Shown here: in pieces, positions 46,721 to 57,530 of the stretch
Layout: each line of letters opens with the position of its first letter
Numbering within the stretch: position 1 is the stretch's first letter
DNA from: Actinernus sp. WN-2022
Taxonomy: Eukaryota; Cnidaria; Anthozoa; Actiniaria; Actinernidae
DNA length: 64,000 bases
Direction of reading: 5' to 3'
Assembly (NCBI GenBank): GCA_030867875.1
Contig: JAOWCC010001589.1
Location: forward strand, 145,673,745 to 145,737,744
Notes under the pieces: model-generated
What the model was told of the DNA's origin: nothing
Databases searched by the model: none
The model's input: only the letters and a program-made list of their open reading frames with translations
Program-made: the position numbers and the translations under genes

Positions 46721-47950
46721 AACAGACATACTGCATCCCCAGAGAAACTGCATCCTCAGCAGTTGTTAACCCTATCCAGACTACACGTTTTTTGGTCCAC
46801 AGCCAGTGTTTCCAACCACCACCGGCTACTAATGAAACCCCTGAACTCAGGCAGCATGCTTTTCGAATCCAGTCAAAATTCTCCAGCTTTTACATTTGCT
46901 TATGCTATTAAGGAACAATCGGATAGCTGCCATCTTGGATTATTCGATTTCTGCAGGGCATTATGGAATCAATGATGATGAAGTACCCTCTTTCGACAAG
47001 TCTGCAGAAATTGATGATGATCAATATCCTGTTGATCACTCTCTGCGTCTTCATCATCTTACCATAAACAGAAGATTCTTCAGTGTTTACAGCTGGCCGC
47101 TCGTTCTTACCGGCAAGGAATCAAACTATCAGACAGAGACTCCACCGACCTACTGTGAACGTGCCCCCAACTCTTAATTCATTATTAATGCTTGTTACGC
47201 GTAATACCTTTTTAAGAAGGCTAGTTAGGCAACCCAGTTCTGGGAAAGCATTTATGAATAATATCTTAGAATGCATCAGTCAGAAGAAATAGATTGATAA
47301 GAGCTCCTTTTTTAATTTCATCTGAAGGCATCCCTACAACAGTATAAGATTGTAAATATTTTATTCATTGATGAAATAGGACATCGTAATAATTATTAAT
47401 TTTCATATGAAGCAAAATTACATACACATGTATCGACTTTGTTTCACTTATTTACCATAAAATAAGGGCTTAAGCGGTGCTGGGGGAGCTGGGGGAGCTG
47501 TATCCCCCCTTTTTTGCCCAACAAATATTTTGCCTAGTTACTTTCTCAGTCAAAAAGAACAGTTTGGTCATACCGGCTCAATGACATTTTTTAGCCCCCT
47601 CTCCCCCTAACCTTGAAATTTCGCTCTGCCATCCCTGCTTATTCATGAAAGCAGCAGTAGTAGTTCATTGTAGCAGACATCAGTACATACACCAATTTTC
47701 GCAGATTGATGAGGGATTGATCAATGATAATTAGTTGCTATAGCTAAGCTGTTACTAACTGAATTGATTGAGCATACCAGTAATTAATTAATGGGAGGCT
47801 ACAATTGAAATTAAACCCACCTCAAGGCAGCATCCATGTGACCCTCCTACAGGACTGTGCATGGATTCAGGAGCCAAGTGGTTGCCTAGAAGACATATGA
47901 TAGTACACTTAGCCATGTGGGTGTACTAAGGAACCAAAAAGCAAACTCTA
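46721..47950. other. Decayed repeat DNA, no supported gene
   Basis: Open frames (46896-47177 and 47083-47292) may continue LINE-associated sequence but lack recognisable motifs. A run of C/T with CCCCC at 47460-47620. Nothing else. Confidence 0.4.
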
Positions 47951-47991
47951 GATATTCTTAGTATCACCGGTTGCCTGATACTAAGAATATC
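47951..47991. repeat. Perfect 16-bp hairpin
   Basis: GATATTCTTAGTATCA, a 9-nt loop CCGGTTGCC, then TGATACTAAGAATATC. No T run follows, so it is not a terminator; it may be a small foldback. Confidence 0.9.
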
Positions 47992-47997
47992 AAGAAC

Positions 47998-48320
47998 CGC
48001 CATATGGTCAACTTTACACACCTGGACAAGCGGGAAGAAATTTACAAGAATCGCTCGAGACTCGCAGGGAAAACCTCAAGTTTGTCTTCCCTTGGTGAGA
48101 AACAAACCATGCATCAATAGCTATTCCAAGATATACATAAATGAGTCACTTACAGCATACCGTAAGAGGTTATTTGGAAAAATCTGTTCTTTCAAGAAAG
48201 ATGGCGACTTCAAGTACCTTTGGACGAACAATGGCAAATATTTCTATGCCAAACAGACACATCAAGAACCTTTACCTTCGTTACATTGGAAGATTGGCAA
48301 GGTTCCTTGACTCACTTTCA
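47998..48320 (+). pseudogene. LINE ORF1-like C-terminal fragment
   Basis: Frames read NFTHLDKREEIYKNRSRLAG, then after a short shift YINESLTAYRKRLFGKICSF and KYLWTNNGKYF, then in another frame QTDTSRTFTFVTLEDW. The order suits the C-terminal part of a LINE ORF1 nucleic-acid-binding protein. At least two shifts are present. Confidence 0.55.
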
Positions 48321-49279
48321 GGATAAGTTAATGTGCAATTGCATTATTATTATTATTTATTCCTCAATACATAGATATAACGTCCACTCCAGCCTATATT
48401 GTCTAAATCTTTAGGTATATGTAATCAATATTTATTGTCGTGTTCACGTTACCTGACTCTGATCTCGATCTCTTTAATGTTATCCCTAATCCTGATAAGT
48501 TTGATGATATGGACCCATATTCTATGTTAAGTACTCCCAATTCTAATTATCATTCTATATCCCAGCTCAATGATGTCACTGAAAAATCTAGTGCATAAAG
48601 ATAGTATATATATATATATATGCCAAGTAGTCGGCTACCTGTTTTAAAATTGATATACCAGAATGTTAGTGCATGATTATGATCAATATATATAAACTGA
48701 AATTATTTAAAGCAACTTACTTCTGTACGAGGCAAAAGCAGTATTTTCCTTAACTTGGTGCAAGTTAAGAATCGCAGAGTAGGCCTTGTACAATCACCTG
48801 GACTTAATGACATGTACAAAATGTAGGTCCCAGGCTTTCCCGCTTTTGCTAACTTGCATTCTCACATTCTTGCATACCTTTAGTGAAAACTAGTAGCTAC
48901 ATATAACCATGCATGCAAGTACAGTATGGTTTTCAAGTAAAACATTTCACCACAAGTTATGCTCACCATTTTGTGACACCATCAATTTTATTACTAAGCA
49001 ATGGCTGTCAACGACTTTGTGCAAGCTGAGAAAACCCCACTCTGAATGCCATTTCATTCATTGGCAGCTGGCTGTATTATTAGCTAATATATATATAGCT
49101 GCTATTTTTTGTAAGCTACAACACTGAACTAAACCTGCTGGAATATCTCCTTAATATTATCCTTTTACTCGCCAGTGCTTCTTACCTTCAAGTTCAGGTA
49201 AAAAGTACAAGACATCAGGTCTTCCAGGCGGTGTCACCTGGTTATGCTCACCTTTTTTCCGTTTTGAAATTTTAAAAAA
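48321..49279. other. No supported gene
   Basis: Includes a (TA)n run near 48610. No convincing frame. Confidence 0.4.
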
Positions 49280-49437
49280 GTGATTAAAAAAGGAAAAAGG
49301 CGGGACAAGAGGCGACAAAAGGGACGAAAGGGCCTACTGACAAGAGAGGTGTTCACATTCAGATAATTAGTTATCTCCGTTCATCCCTTTCATCCCTTTT
49401 GTCGCCTCTTGTCCCGCTCTTTTCTTTTTTTATCACG
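49280..49437. repeat. Foldback with about 50-bp arms
   Basis: GTGATTAAAAAAGGAAAAAG and GGCGGGACAAGAGGCGACAA on the left pair with TTGTCGCCTCTTGTCCCGC and TTTTTTTATCAC on the right. It lies about 130 bp upstream of the compact gene group. Confidence 0.85.
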
Positions 49438-49501
49438 TCAACCTTAGCTAAATCAACTACTCGACATTTGTTAAAAGTAGTGACCACGCCAATTTGTTTT
49501 C

Positions 49502-49508
49502 TATAAAG
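49502..49508 (+). promoter_or_regulatory. TATA-like element
   Basis: CTATAAAG about 65 bp before the ATG at 49570. Confidence 0.3.
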
Positions 49509-49569
49509 TTGGAAACTTTTAAGGGTCTGACATTATACTCCCGATCCTTGAAGAGTAAAGATATAAACG

Positions 49570-50069
49570 ATGGCTGCTAGTCGTTCCAACTCAGATGATG
49601 AAATGACTGAAGATTCTTATCAAAGCTCTGATTCTCAGGAGAGCACGGACTCCACTCCACTGATGATAGTTATGACGGAGAAGAGGGTGTTTGGGAAAGA
49701 ATTCGAAACGAAGCTAAAGAACGGCACCAGGAAGATTGGGAAGCGTTGGTTCAAAAGTATGAACACGATGGGGATAGTCATGAAGTCGCTGAAATCAAAG
49801 CCAGTAACGCTTTGGTTCCTACCTATAGACAAGACCTAAGAGAAGTGTTGTTCGAAGATATGAAATGGATTCACAGCTTAAGAAAAGATCCTGATTTCCG
49901 AAAAATCTTGGAAACAAAGCAAAACTTGATGAACATGGAAGATTATGGATGGAAAGAAGCGACCGAGGCTGCAATTCACCACCGAAAATTCTTGTTGAAT
50001 AAACAATTCCAAAAACAACCTATTCCGGAACAGTGTTCCCGTGATGAACAATACATTTGTACCTTTTAG
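49570..50069 (+). pseudogene. Acidic, compact-element ORF with one frameshift
   Basis: The frame from ATG 49570 (MAASRSNSDDEMTEDSYQSS, Ser/Asp-rich) shifts by one between about 49655 and 49700 into GVWERIRNEAKERHQEDW, then EALVQKYEHDG, and runs to a stop at 50067-50069. The second part is charged and helical (KWIHSLRKDPDFRKILETKQ). AATAAA follows at 50099. A pattern of Ser/Asp-rich start, W-x-x-I, and a C-terminal ETKQ-x(4)-DYG is one I associate with multi-copy cnidarian element or virus-like genes, but I cannot name the family. Intronless. Confidence 0.5.
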
Positions 50070-50099
50070 AAATAAGTTTTATTAAGTCGATTTCTATTA

Positions 50100-50650
50100 A
50101 TAAATTTCTTTAAAAATATTCTTCCTCTTGTCATCGTTTTAATATAAGCAATCAGTAAGCAGCATTTGTCAACAAGAAAAAACAATGAAACATAAATCAG
50201 TGTAATCTTGTAACACAGTACATTATATCAACCCAAGAACTGAGAATTAAGAAAGTTATCAACTCCGCGACGATAAGGAAAACGAACTGTAAATTGGTGT
50301 TTTTGAGATTGAATAAACTTTGTTTAATTTATCTGGTTTGTTTTTATTCGTATGGTAATTATAGTTCAGTTTTAGAGAAGAATTTGCATCTCAAGTGTTT
50401 TCCTCAAAACAATAGGCCCTTCAGTTATCGCCAATCGCTAAGAACAATAGCAGAGTTGATCTTATGAGTCACAGTGGATTTACTGTTATTAGTAAATGTT
50501 TATAAATATTCTGATCTCAGAATTACGTTACGAGTGAGTTGTGAATGATATAAAAAATATCGTTGGGTTACTATAGAGCAGATTACCAAAACAATAGTGT
50601 ATTGTTATTCATAACAAAGATTTGCCCAAACCTGTTCAATCAAAACAAGT
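50100..50650. other. Intergenic spacer between convergent ORFs
   Basis: AT-rich with several AATAAA-like words; no coding frame. Confidence 0.5.
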
Positions 50651-50654
50651 TGAC

Positions 50655-50660
50655 TTTATT
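50655..50660 (-). terminator. Polyadenylation signal AATAAA
   Basis: AATAAA on the minus strand, 23-28 bases after the stop codon of the 183-residue ORF. Confidence 0.5.
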
Positions 50661-50682
50661 GATTTAAAAAGTAATTACAAAG

Positions 50683-51234
50683 TCAATCAATCTCCATAAA
50701 CTCTTCATCTTTTCTAAAAAATTGTTCTGGAACAGACACAGAATATCTTGAGGCAAAGCCGTGTTGTTCAATGTCATTCAGTGGATGTATTTCACGTCTC
50801 ACTACTTCAAGCACGTGATCAATGATAGAAGATCCGTTGTTACTGAACTGAAGATGTAAGAGATACACTGTGGTCCAGGGTAACTTGTAAAGTTCAGATA
50901 GGTAAACTTTCCATGAGCGATGAATTTCAATGTTCAACATGTAGCAAACAGCGTTCACAATCTCCCACACTCTCTCTGGTTTGACTTCGTCTTTTGCATT
51001 GTTGTAGAACAAATTCCACGCTTCCTCTTCGGATAACATCAAGCAATCGTGCTGTCTTTGGCTTGGGTGATTTGTTTCACATTGTCTTTCTTTCTCGGCA
51101 TAGATTGGTTTTTCACAGAGTGCAGCATACACCAAATGTATTGTACTTGATATCCTGTGAAATGCTCTGTTTCTTTTGACAACTTCAACTTCATCGATGC
51201 AAATAGTGTCTTCTGATATAGGTTTCCTTGCCAT
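50683..51234 (-). CDS. Intact intronless ORF, 183 residues, unrecognised
   Basis: ATG at 51234, preceded by TATAAAA about 23 bp upstream and a second copy of TATAAAACCAGAA about 42 bp further. The protein starts MARKPISEDTICIDEVEVVK; the middle has HPSQRQHDCLMLSEEEAWNL and a Trp-rich helix HRSWKVYLSELYKLPW; it ends FFRKDEEFMEID. A CxxxP...H-x-x-C arrangement could bind zinc, but spacing is unlike common fingers. Codons are intact over the whole length, with promoter and AATAAA in place, so this is the best-preserved transcription unit in the group. Probably a gene of a mobile or virus-like element; function unknown. Confidence 0.6.
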   Translation of the reverse strand: MARKPISEDTICIDEVEVVKRNRAFHRISSTIHLVYAALCEKPIYAEKERQCETNHPSQRQHDCLMLSEEEAWNLFYNNAKDEVKPERVWEIVNAVCYMLNIEIHRSWKVYLSELYKLPWTTVYLLHLQFSNNGSSIIDHVLEVVRREIHPLNDIEQHGFASRYSVSVPEQFFRKDEEFMEID

Positions 51235-51256
51235 CTTGTAGTTGGAGATTTCTGGT

Positions 51257-51305
51257 TTTATACTTTGGGTTGTACCGACTCGGCAATACAGGTTCTGGTT
51301 TTATA
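51257..51305 (-). promoter_or_regulatory. Duplicated TATA box TATAAAACCAGAA
   Basis: Two copies on the minus strand (51257-51263 and 51299-51305 for the TATAAAA parts). The nearer one is well placed for the ORF starting at 51234. Confidence 0.5.
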
Positions 51306-51455
51306 GCCGCTCAAGCTTTGCCCAAACATGCCTACGCCCTAAAAAGGAGGCTAATTCCATGCCTCTCCTACTACTAGCGCCTGAGAAGATTTAAAGTACA
51401 CGAGCCATTCATAGATCTAAAGTCTGTGCGAGTTCCAGTGTAAATCACAAGAAAC

Positions 51456-51602
51456 ATGGACGTACAGATGGTAAATGAATTTGGATGGGGATTTCTTGTT
51501 AGACGTAGAACAAACGACACTTGTGAGAGACCAAGTGGAAGACTAAGTAGCCAGTTTGTCAAGGTCAGCTTGCAGCTGTTAGCAGGAGTCTGGAGACACT
51601 AG
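51456..51602 (+). pseudogene. Third short ORF of the group, cut by a LINE
   Basis: ATG at 51456 opens MDVQMVNEFGWGFLVRRRTN, then DTCERPSG. From about 51545 the reading runs into antisense LINE sequence, so the 48-residue frame is chimeric and the natural 3' end is lost. It diverges from the 183-residue ORF across a 221-bp gap. Unrecognised. Confidence 0.35.
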
Positions 51603-51985
51603 TTGCAGATAGAGTGCCCAGTCGTCAGCAAGTAGGCGAGCCTTTGAAGTTATGCTGTTTGGCAGGTCGTTGATGAAGAGCAGGAACAGAAGTGGCCCTA
51701 ATACCGACCCATGAGGAAAACGTGATGTAACATTACAAGGAATTGAAAATTCACTCTCCACTACAGTCGATTGAGTTCTTCCTGTTAGGAAATCCTTTAA
51801 CCAGGACACAGTTTGCCCCTTTCGGCATAATTATCCAATTTAAGAAGTAGATGTTGGTGGGAGACTGCATCAAAGGTTTTTGAGACAACCAGAAAGATTA
51901 GGTCAGTCTGTTGATGCTTATCCAGGGCATATGCCAGGTCATATGTAGTAATAATTGAACAATATATCTGTTCAATGTGTAACAA
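51545..51985 (-). pseudogene. LINE reverse-transcriptase fragment
   Basis: Minus-strand DLAYALDKHQQTDLIFLVVS with KTFDAVSHQHLLLKL (51985-51797), then WLKDFLTGRTQSTVV, GSVLGPLLFLLFINDLPNSI and ADDWALYL (51809-51579). These are RT boxes of a Jockey/CR1-like LINE (cf. FxDFSKAFD, GxxLGPLLFxxxIND, FADD). A frameshift separates the two parts and VVSKTFD replaces the canonical acidic motif. Confidence 0.85.
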
Positions 51986-52109
51986 TAGGGATGATAATTA
52001 ATATGAATACATTGCTGGTTGCCTAAGTTAAAATATCATTCAAACAAAATGGTGAACTTGTTTTAAATTTCATTGAACAAGAAAAGCGAAAAGAAAGGCA
52101 ATTTTGCCA

Positions 52110-52391
52110 TCATTCTTTCATAGATGTAGAGAAATACACTGACGGAGAACTCTGCATTAGGTTTTGGTCTGGAAGAGAATCAATTTGGTACATTAGACTT
52201 AGTTGTTGGAAATCTGCAGCAAGACTCGACGAAATTGTGCATTGGAACCTCTTCATCAAATACTTATTGCGCTTAGATGTTATGGGAGTGGCAGTTTCTT
52301 GCAGGTCGTGGGACAACTCAGCCATGTCCCGTGTAGTGGGAAATGTTTCCAGAACGTTGTTGCAAAATAACGTCAATTCATTAAGTGCCAT
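52110..52391 (-). CDS. Unrecognised ORF, 93 residues
   Basis: ATG at 52391 (preceded in frame by TTG TCG). Starts MALNELTLFCNNVLETFPTT, helical, ends SVYFSTSMKE. No motif. Part of the same compact region by position only. Confidence 0.35.
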   Translation of the reverse strand: MALNELTLFCNNVLETFPTTRDMAELSHDLQETATPITSKRNKYLMKRFQCTISSSLAADFQQLSLMYQIDSLPDQNLMQSSPSVYFSTSMKE

Positions 52392-52968
52392 CGACAAGTC
52401 CAGAACTAGTTAGATACAAAAGTGCTTTTTATTGGCGAAGGGGGTTTCCCTGTGTTATTGGTTGTGTGGATGGCATTTAAACCGTGAAGGTTTTCATTCC
52501 ATCAATATCCAGGGGATATGTAATCATAAAGGTAAGATGACTGCATGATTTAATCAACATCAAACTTCTCAAGTTCTTAGCTTACATGTTACTAAAAAAA
52601 TAGGCAGGAGAACGCTGCAGCCCTATAAGTTTCTAATAATGTTTCAATCAAGCACAAAATGATATCAATTGGAGCCTCAAACTTCTCAAGCTCTAATTTC
52701 TACTGTAAATATTAAATTTATAACAGGTTTTGATATACTATTTTCGGCAGAAACCCTTAAGCTATACAACTCCAAAGTAAAGTAATATATTCATTCAAAA
52801 TAGTTAATTTGACAATATGTAAGCACATTAATTATTCAACGTTATCATTGCGTAACATAAAAATCCATTTTACAATTTATATATGTTATTTATAATTTTA
52901 TCGTGGGAGTACCGGGGCCAGAGCATATTTTATGTAAATTATATTGCAAAGTGATTTTTGGTTGTAAT
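52392..52968. other. No supported gene
   Basis: AT-rich; nothing recognised. Confidence 0.4.
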
Positions 52969-53328
52969 TTAAATATTTCTTAAATTGGGCTCTGTATATT
53001 CTTCGTGGTCGTCGTCGTCAATGTTGTCAACGTCACGAAAGTGTAGCGGCATACATCGTCCATTGCATTGAAACTCATGTGAGAGAAATATTTGAAGCAT
53101 GGCTATCTCTGCGTTAGACTTGACATGCGTAGTCGAATAGGTGTCTTTGTAAAGTAATGCGGTCATCCTCGTTCCCAGTGCCTCGTCGGCTAACCGATAT
53201 ACGTTAAATTGTTTATTTCCTATTTCAGACCCTATTCGCCCGACATAAACCCTATAGAGGAGGCATTTGGAGCTTGCTATGCCTTTCTTCGACGAAACCA
53301 AGACATGGTTAGGTCTAATCCCAAACAT
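52969..53328 (-). CDS. Unrecognised ORF, 119 residues
   Basis: ATG at 53328 opens MFGIRPNHVLVSSKKGIASS; the middle reads LLYRVYVGRIGSEIGNKQFN; the end is acidic (NIDDDDHEEYTEPN). Intact, ATG-initiated and intronless, longer than expected by chance in AT-rich DNA with many stops. No family recognised; could be an element- or virus-derived gene or the 3' exon of a host gene. Confidence 0.45.
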   Translation of the reverse strand: MFGIRPNHVLVSSKKGIASSKCLLYRVYVGRIGSEIGNKQFNVYRLADEALGTRMTALLYKDTYSTTHVKSNAEIAMLQIFLSHEFQCNGRCMPLHFRDVDNIDDDDHEEYTEPNLRNI

Positions 53329-55075
53329 TCATGGCAGTAAACTTGGAAAAGACAAGTTAATTTTAATTACAGCCGTAATTGTTTACATTTTTACTGCTTG
53401 ACAAAGATAAAATGAGTTAAGAATATGGAAACACAAATGTAATGCCAGTTGGGTGCAATACTTGCCAACACCTCAACCCTTCTGAATAGCATTCTGTGGA
53501 AAGCTAGCTACTTGACTAAGACCATGGAAAAACACTGATGTACATGTAGCATTCTCAATTTCAAAATATAAGCAAATATGTACAGGAGTCAGTGAGATAA
53601 TTATGAATTTTGTGTTTATAGATTGGCCCAGATGAAGCAGAAGCATACTTCACAGATTGTGGATACTTCCAATAAACTAGCCTTGTGCTGATGTTGCCAA
53701 ATAATAGTGTTTTCACGTGTACACGAGGCTAGTCAGTGTTAAACAATAGTTATTTAAATTGAACGTCATTTTTCGACTGGGTCTAATAGCAAACTTTAAG
53801 GTTACCCATTATATAAATGAACATTGCATTTATTTCACTTTCCTCAAACAATACAAACTTTTAACTATCAAGAATAACAAGGCAGACGAAAATGCATAAA
53901 GATTTGTCAGCAGATATTTCTAATATAACCCAGCATGTACAGTGTAACCACCAGTTTTCTGTGCAAAGCTGGTTCTCGAGAGATTCATTTGACAGGCTTC
54001 ATTTGGTGCACTAACATACATAGGCATTGGCACAAACCACCATTTGGACAAAGATGGCAGCTTGTACGTTTACCCACAATCCTTTGCACATGGGAAATGT
54101 GGTAGAGGTTTTAAATCTGTTAAAAAATGAAGTACTAATGCCGTTATCATAGCAATTTTATTCAAGAGAAAAGAGCACATTCATATCTGTGAAACAAGTT
54201 TTGTAGTAAATTCATGTAGTGCTAGTTAACACTAAATCCTTTGATTTCTATATAATTACCAGTAGCACTATTTGATAAGAATGTTTTACGGATATGACTG
54301 ATCTATAAGATTTCTACTTGTTATTTGAGCAGTTTTAGGTTGGCAAGGAAATGTGGTCAGATCTACAGGCACCATATTTTTCTTTATAGTGTATTCTCTA
54401 CCGACATTGCCTTCAGTAACTGTCAGGCTAGCATAAATAGCTATAAAACAGGACTATTGATACAATGGTTGCACTCGATAGAAACACTGATGTCACAAAG
54501 GTATTTTTATCTGCTGTTCACCTTGCTGTTGAAAATTGATATACTGTAACAAAATCACACTTGCTGAATGAACCACAACCATCATTGACAGATAGCTTAC
54601 TTACTCCAATTTATTTGGTGCGACAAGTCAACAAACGAGAGATGAAACCTGATGCCTTATGCATTTTATCACCAGATCTGTTATGTGATTGGTTCTTGAA
54701 TAGCTAATCCAATTAAAGTTTGCTATTCTTTTGGAGCTGGCATGGTAAATAATATTTATTAATTAATTATTACTTATTAGTTTATTTTCTTTAATTTCGC
54801 CAGTTAACCCTGAACAACAAACACCAACACCAAAATATGGTCACATTCAAAACAACTGAAACACCCAAAACCTTTGGTGTAAACATCAGTGTGTCACCCA
54901 CATGAATGCAACCAATAATCATGTTTCATCAGCATTTACATAATGATTACACTAAAAGCAGTTGTAGTCATTTTTAGATCCTTTGCCAATTTTCAAAACA
55001 GATCAATTACTGTACAAGATAAAGGATGAATCATGTATATAGTCTTAAATTTTTGCAGCTGCTATGGGACAATAA
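53329..55075. other. No supported gene
   Basis: One possible terminal exon (53622-53675, plus strand: after TTTATAG, reading IGPDEAEAYFTDCGYFQ then stop) has weak support. Otherwise AT-rich with nothing recognised. Confidence 0.35.
53622..53675 (+). CDS. Possible terminal exon
   Basis: Acceptor GTTTATAG, then 17 residues IGPDEAEAYFTDCGYFQ and TAA. Acidic and coherent, but too short to judge and with no matching upstream exon nearby. Confidence 0.2.
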   Translation: MGPDEAEAYFTDCGYFQ

Positions 55076-55261
55076 TAGGACATTTTCATTATGGCATCAT
55101 TTAACCACAACTACCAGAATCCTTTTCAAGTCTTTTTCCTTATTCATATTTATGAACTCATTTGAGAACACCAAGACAGTGGTCTAAATTAGAGGAACAA
55201 AAGGATCTGCGCAAATACTTCTGGTATTTGTAGTATGTGACGCCATCATTCAAATATCCTA
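55076..55261. mobile_element. 170-bp MITE family, copy 2
   Basis: Diverged copy of 5098-5267: TAGGACATTTTCATTATGG at the left and a decayed CAAATATCCTA at the right; shared interior ACAACTACCAGAATCC and AGAGGAACAAA. Confidence 0.8.
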
Positions 55262-55834
55262 TTCAACGCGGTCTTTCGCCTGGTGAGGGGTACTACTGTA
55301 TTAAACTGTACGGTAGATGTGTATATAGAATTAGATTAAATTTACACACTTTAGTTCCAGTCCTTTAGAGCTTGCATAATTATGGGAGTATCCCCCCTCC
55401 CCCAAGGCTGGTTTGACAATAATTTGACATCCTTTGTGTTAAATAGTATGCTCACAAACAAGGCTGGATTTGTATCTTCAACATGTATCAAAGCAAATAC
55501 ATGTATAGTGCAAGCATGAAAACAGGTCTGTTTTATTTTAGTTCGCTCACCATTGCATGTTTTTGAAATACTTCATCTATAAATTATGTCGATAGACATA
55601 AATGTATTAGAATAGAAAACGTTGTGTGGGTCTCACAAAATGTCTAATGCCATGAAAATTTCATCAGCATAATTATTTACCGAATATCATTAGTTATAGT
55701 TTTGGGATGCTAAATAAGCTTACTTGAGAAACAGAATCCGCGACAGTGTTTATCAAAAATATTTACTTGTTTTATTTATCTAATGCTTTTCCCTTAGATG
55801 TTTTGGTATATAACAAGACCTCTCGCTCCACTTT
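55262..55834. other. No supported gene
   Basis: Contains a short C-rich run near 55390. Nothing recognised. Confidence 0.4.
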
Positions 55835-55939
55835 CTAAGCCTCTGACTTATCTGGACTGTCAGGAAAACGAAATAATTTGTCTGCTCTAGCTACTTCTGC
55901 TGTTTCATATTCCGACTCCGCCATCTTATCTTCTGCCAT
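55835..55939 (-). CDS. Short AAGATGGCGG-context ORF
   Basis: ATG at 55939 opens MAEDKMAESEYETAEVARAD then KLFRFPDSPDKSEA and stops after 34 residues. The internal second ATG (Met-6) lies in AAGATGGCGG, the YY1-type start context also seen at 43472, 43640 and 8878. It may be a first exon with an unrecognised donor or a short acidic peptide. Confidence 0.3.
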   Translation of the reverse strand: MAEDKMAESEYETAEVARADKLFRFPDSPDKSEA

Positions 55940-56689
55940 CTCGCCCGGAAAGTTCCGCGGCCTGGTTACAATGGACATGTATGTCGAATGATTGTGGCGA
56001 ATGAATGTTTCGAATGATTGTGTCAAACGCCGCCTATGCACGTAACACTGAAATCGGTTGTAAAATAAACATATTGCACAGTACATGCAGTAATTCGAAA
56101 CTTTAGATTTTTTTAAAATGGCGACTGACACCATAAGCAAATAGGGTATACTATTTCGATTGTAATCTTATAACGGTATGGTACAATGTATTTTCAAGAG
56201 TTTCAGAGCGTCGGCACCACTCCATCCAAAGTTTAGTAGAGTACACTCCCTTCCACCCCCGAGCCTGCAAACGGTTTCCGAGGGGTTTTGAAGCATGAAG
56301 CAGAGTTTCGAAAGGTGAAATCTAGGGTTAGAGTTTCACAATCACAGTAAAAATAAATCCAATGTGTTAGTTAATATATTCGATTAATTAAAGAACAATA
56401 ATCATATACATGTAGCAGTACACTGGTTGAAATCCTAAATATGTGCAACCCCCAACCCCCCCCCCCCCCCGAAAAAAATTGCTATGGATTGTTACTAATG
56501 ATCAAACTAAGTAAAAGGGTATTCTAAAGGTGCATGTTTATTTGTAATGAAAGGAGGCCTAAAAGTATTCTGAAAGTCCTCCAACGAGGCACAACCAGTG
56601 TTGAGATACTAGTCATACATTTCCTCTGAATTTCTTACCCCTCCAAATCATTATTCATGTCATAAAGTGACTGGTATTGTAAGAACATC
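55940..56689. other. No supported gene
   Basis: A C12-type run at about 56459-56471. Nothing else. Confidence 0.4.
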
Positions 56690-57530
56690 GCTTTTCACCT
56701 TTCATATCTTTGACAAATTTGATGATTGTATATGCACACAGTAACGGGCAGTGTCCAGGAGATTCATTCCTCCATCGCCACAAAGGCAGATGACATCATA
56801 AGCCTTAAGAATGCCAACAACTGCTGCTTGCATTCTTTTTCCGCACAACCTTTACAACAGATACAGCACAGTTTGTATGAAATCTCTGAAAACTGCTCTT
56901 ACTGATGATTGTTAGATTCAATGCCTGGCAGAGGAGTTGAAACTTAGCATAAGTTTTACCCGATATAACAATTGCAATTGCCAACATTGAATTATTCAGA
57001 TAATCCTTGGAGTAGTGGTTTGTAGTCAGAACTTCACATGATTCCCATTTACTGTAGTGGCCCTGGTTGCACTTCCATTCAATATCCACCCGGCTTCCAG
57101 TGTGCTTGACTAAGTGTGAGATGGATCCCCTTCATATATGCCCCTCAACTTATTTAGTGCACTGTGTCCCAACCAGTTCCAGTAGTTTGTCAATAGAGAC
57201 AGCGACTCTCATTCTGCTATGCAGGGCAACAGGATCCTCCATCTGGCTCACACTTGTGATTTCTGAAAAGGCTCTCCAATGCAGCAAGCAAGCCTTCAAT
57301 AGAACTATATCAACCTTCCGCAAATGACAAAGCAGTAACTCTGCTATCTTAACCAGACGAGTGCCCCCCTGAATGGGCATCTCGTGTTCATCGTCTATAT
57401 TGGGTTCAACATCAGCTCTAGCACTTTCACCTGCTGATAGAATATATCAGCACTGGAGTCAATGATATTTTCTACCGTTGTTAGCGTCTCCTCATTAGCA
57501 AGGTTGTGCATGGGTGTCTCTTCCTCGCTG
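56690..57530 (-). pseudogene. Transposon-related multi-copy cnidarian gene, broken
   Basis: Minus strand: acceptor TTTCAG near 57530, acidic start EEETPMHNLANEETLTTVEN, a one-base shift, then RLVKIAELLLCHLRKVDIVL, FSEITSVSQMEDPVALHSRM and KLLELVGTQCTK, then two in-frame stops within 15 codons, then IEWKCNQGHYSKWESCEVLT and FQLLCQALNLTIISKSSFQR, a further shift, then CLCGDGGMNLLDTARYC near 56730. Order and motifs (GH-x-x-KWES, CGDG-x(4)-AxYC) fit a large transposon-like family of anthozoans, here missing the DSPG residues usual after CGDG. Not functional. Confidence 0.6.
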
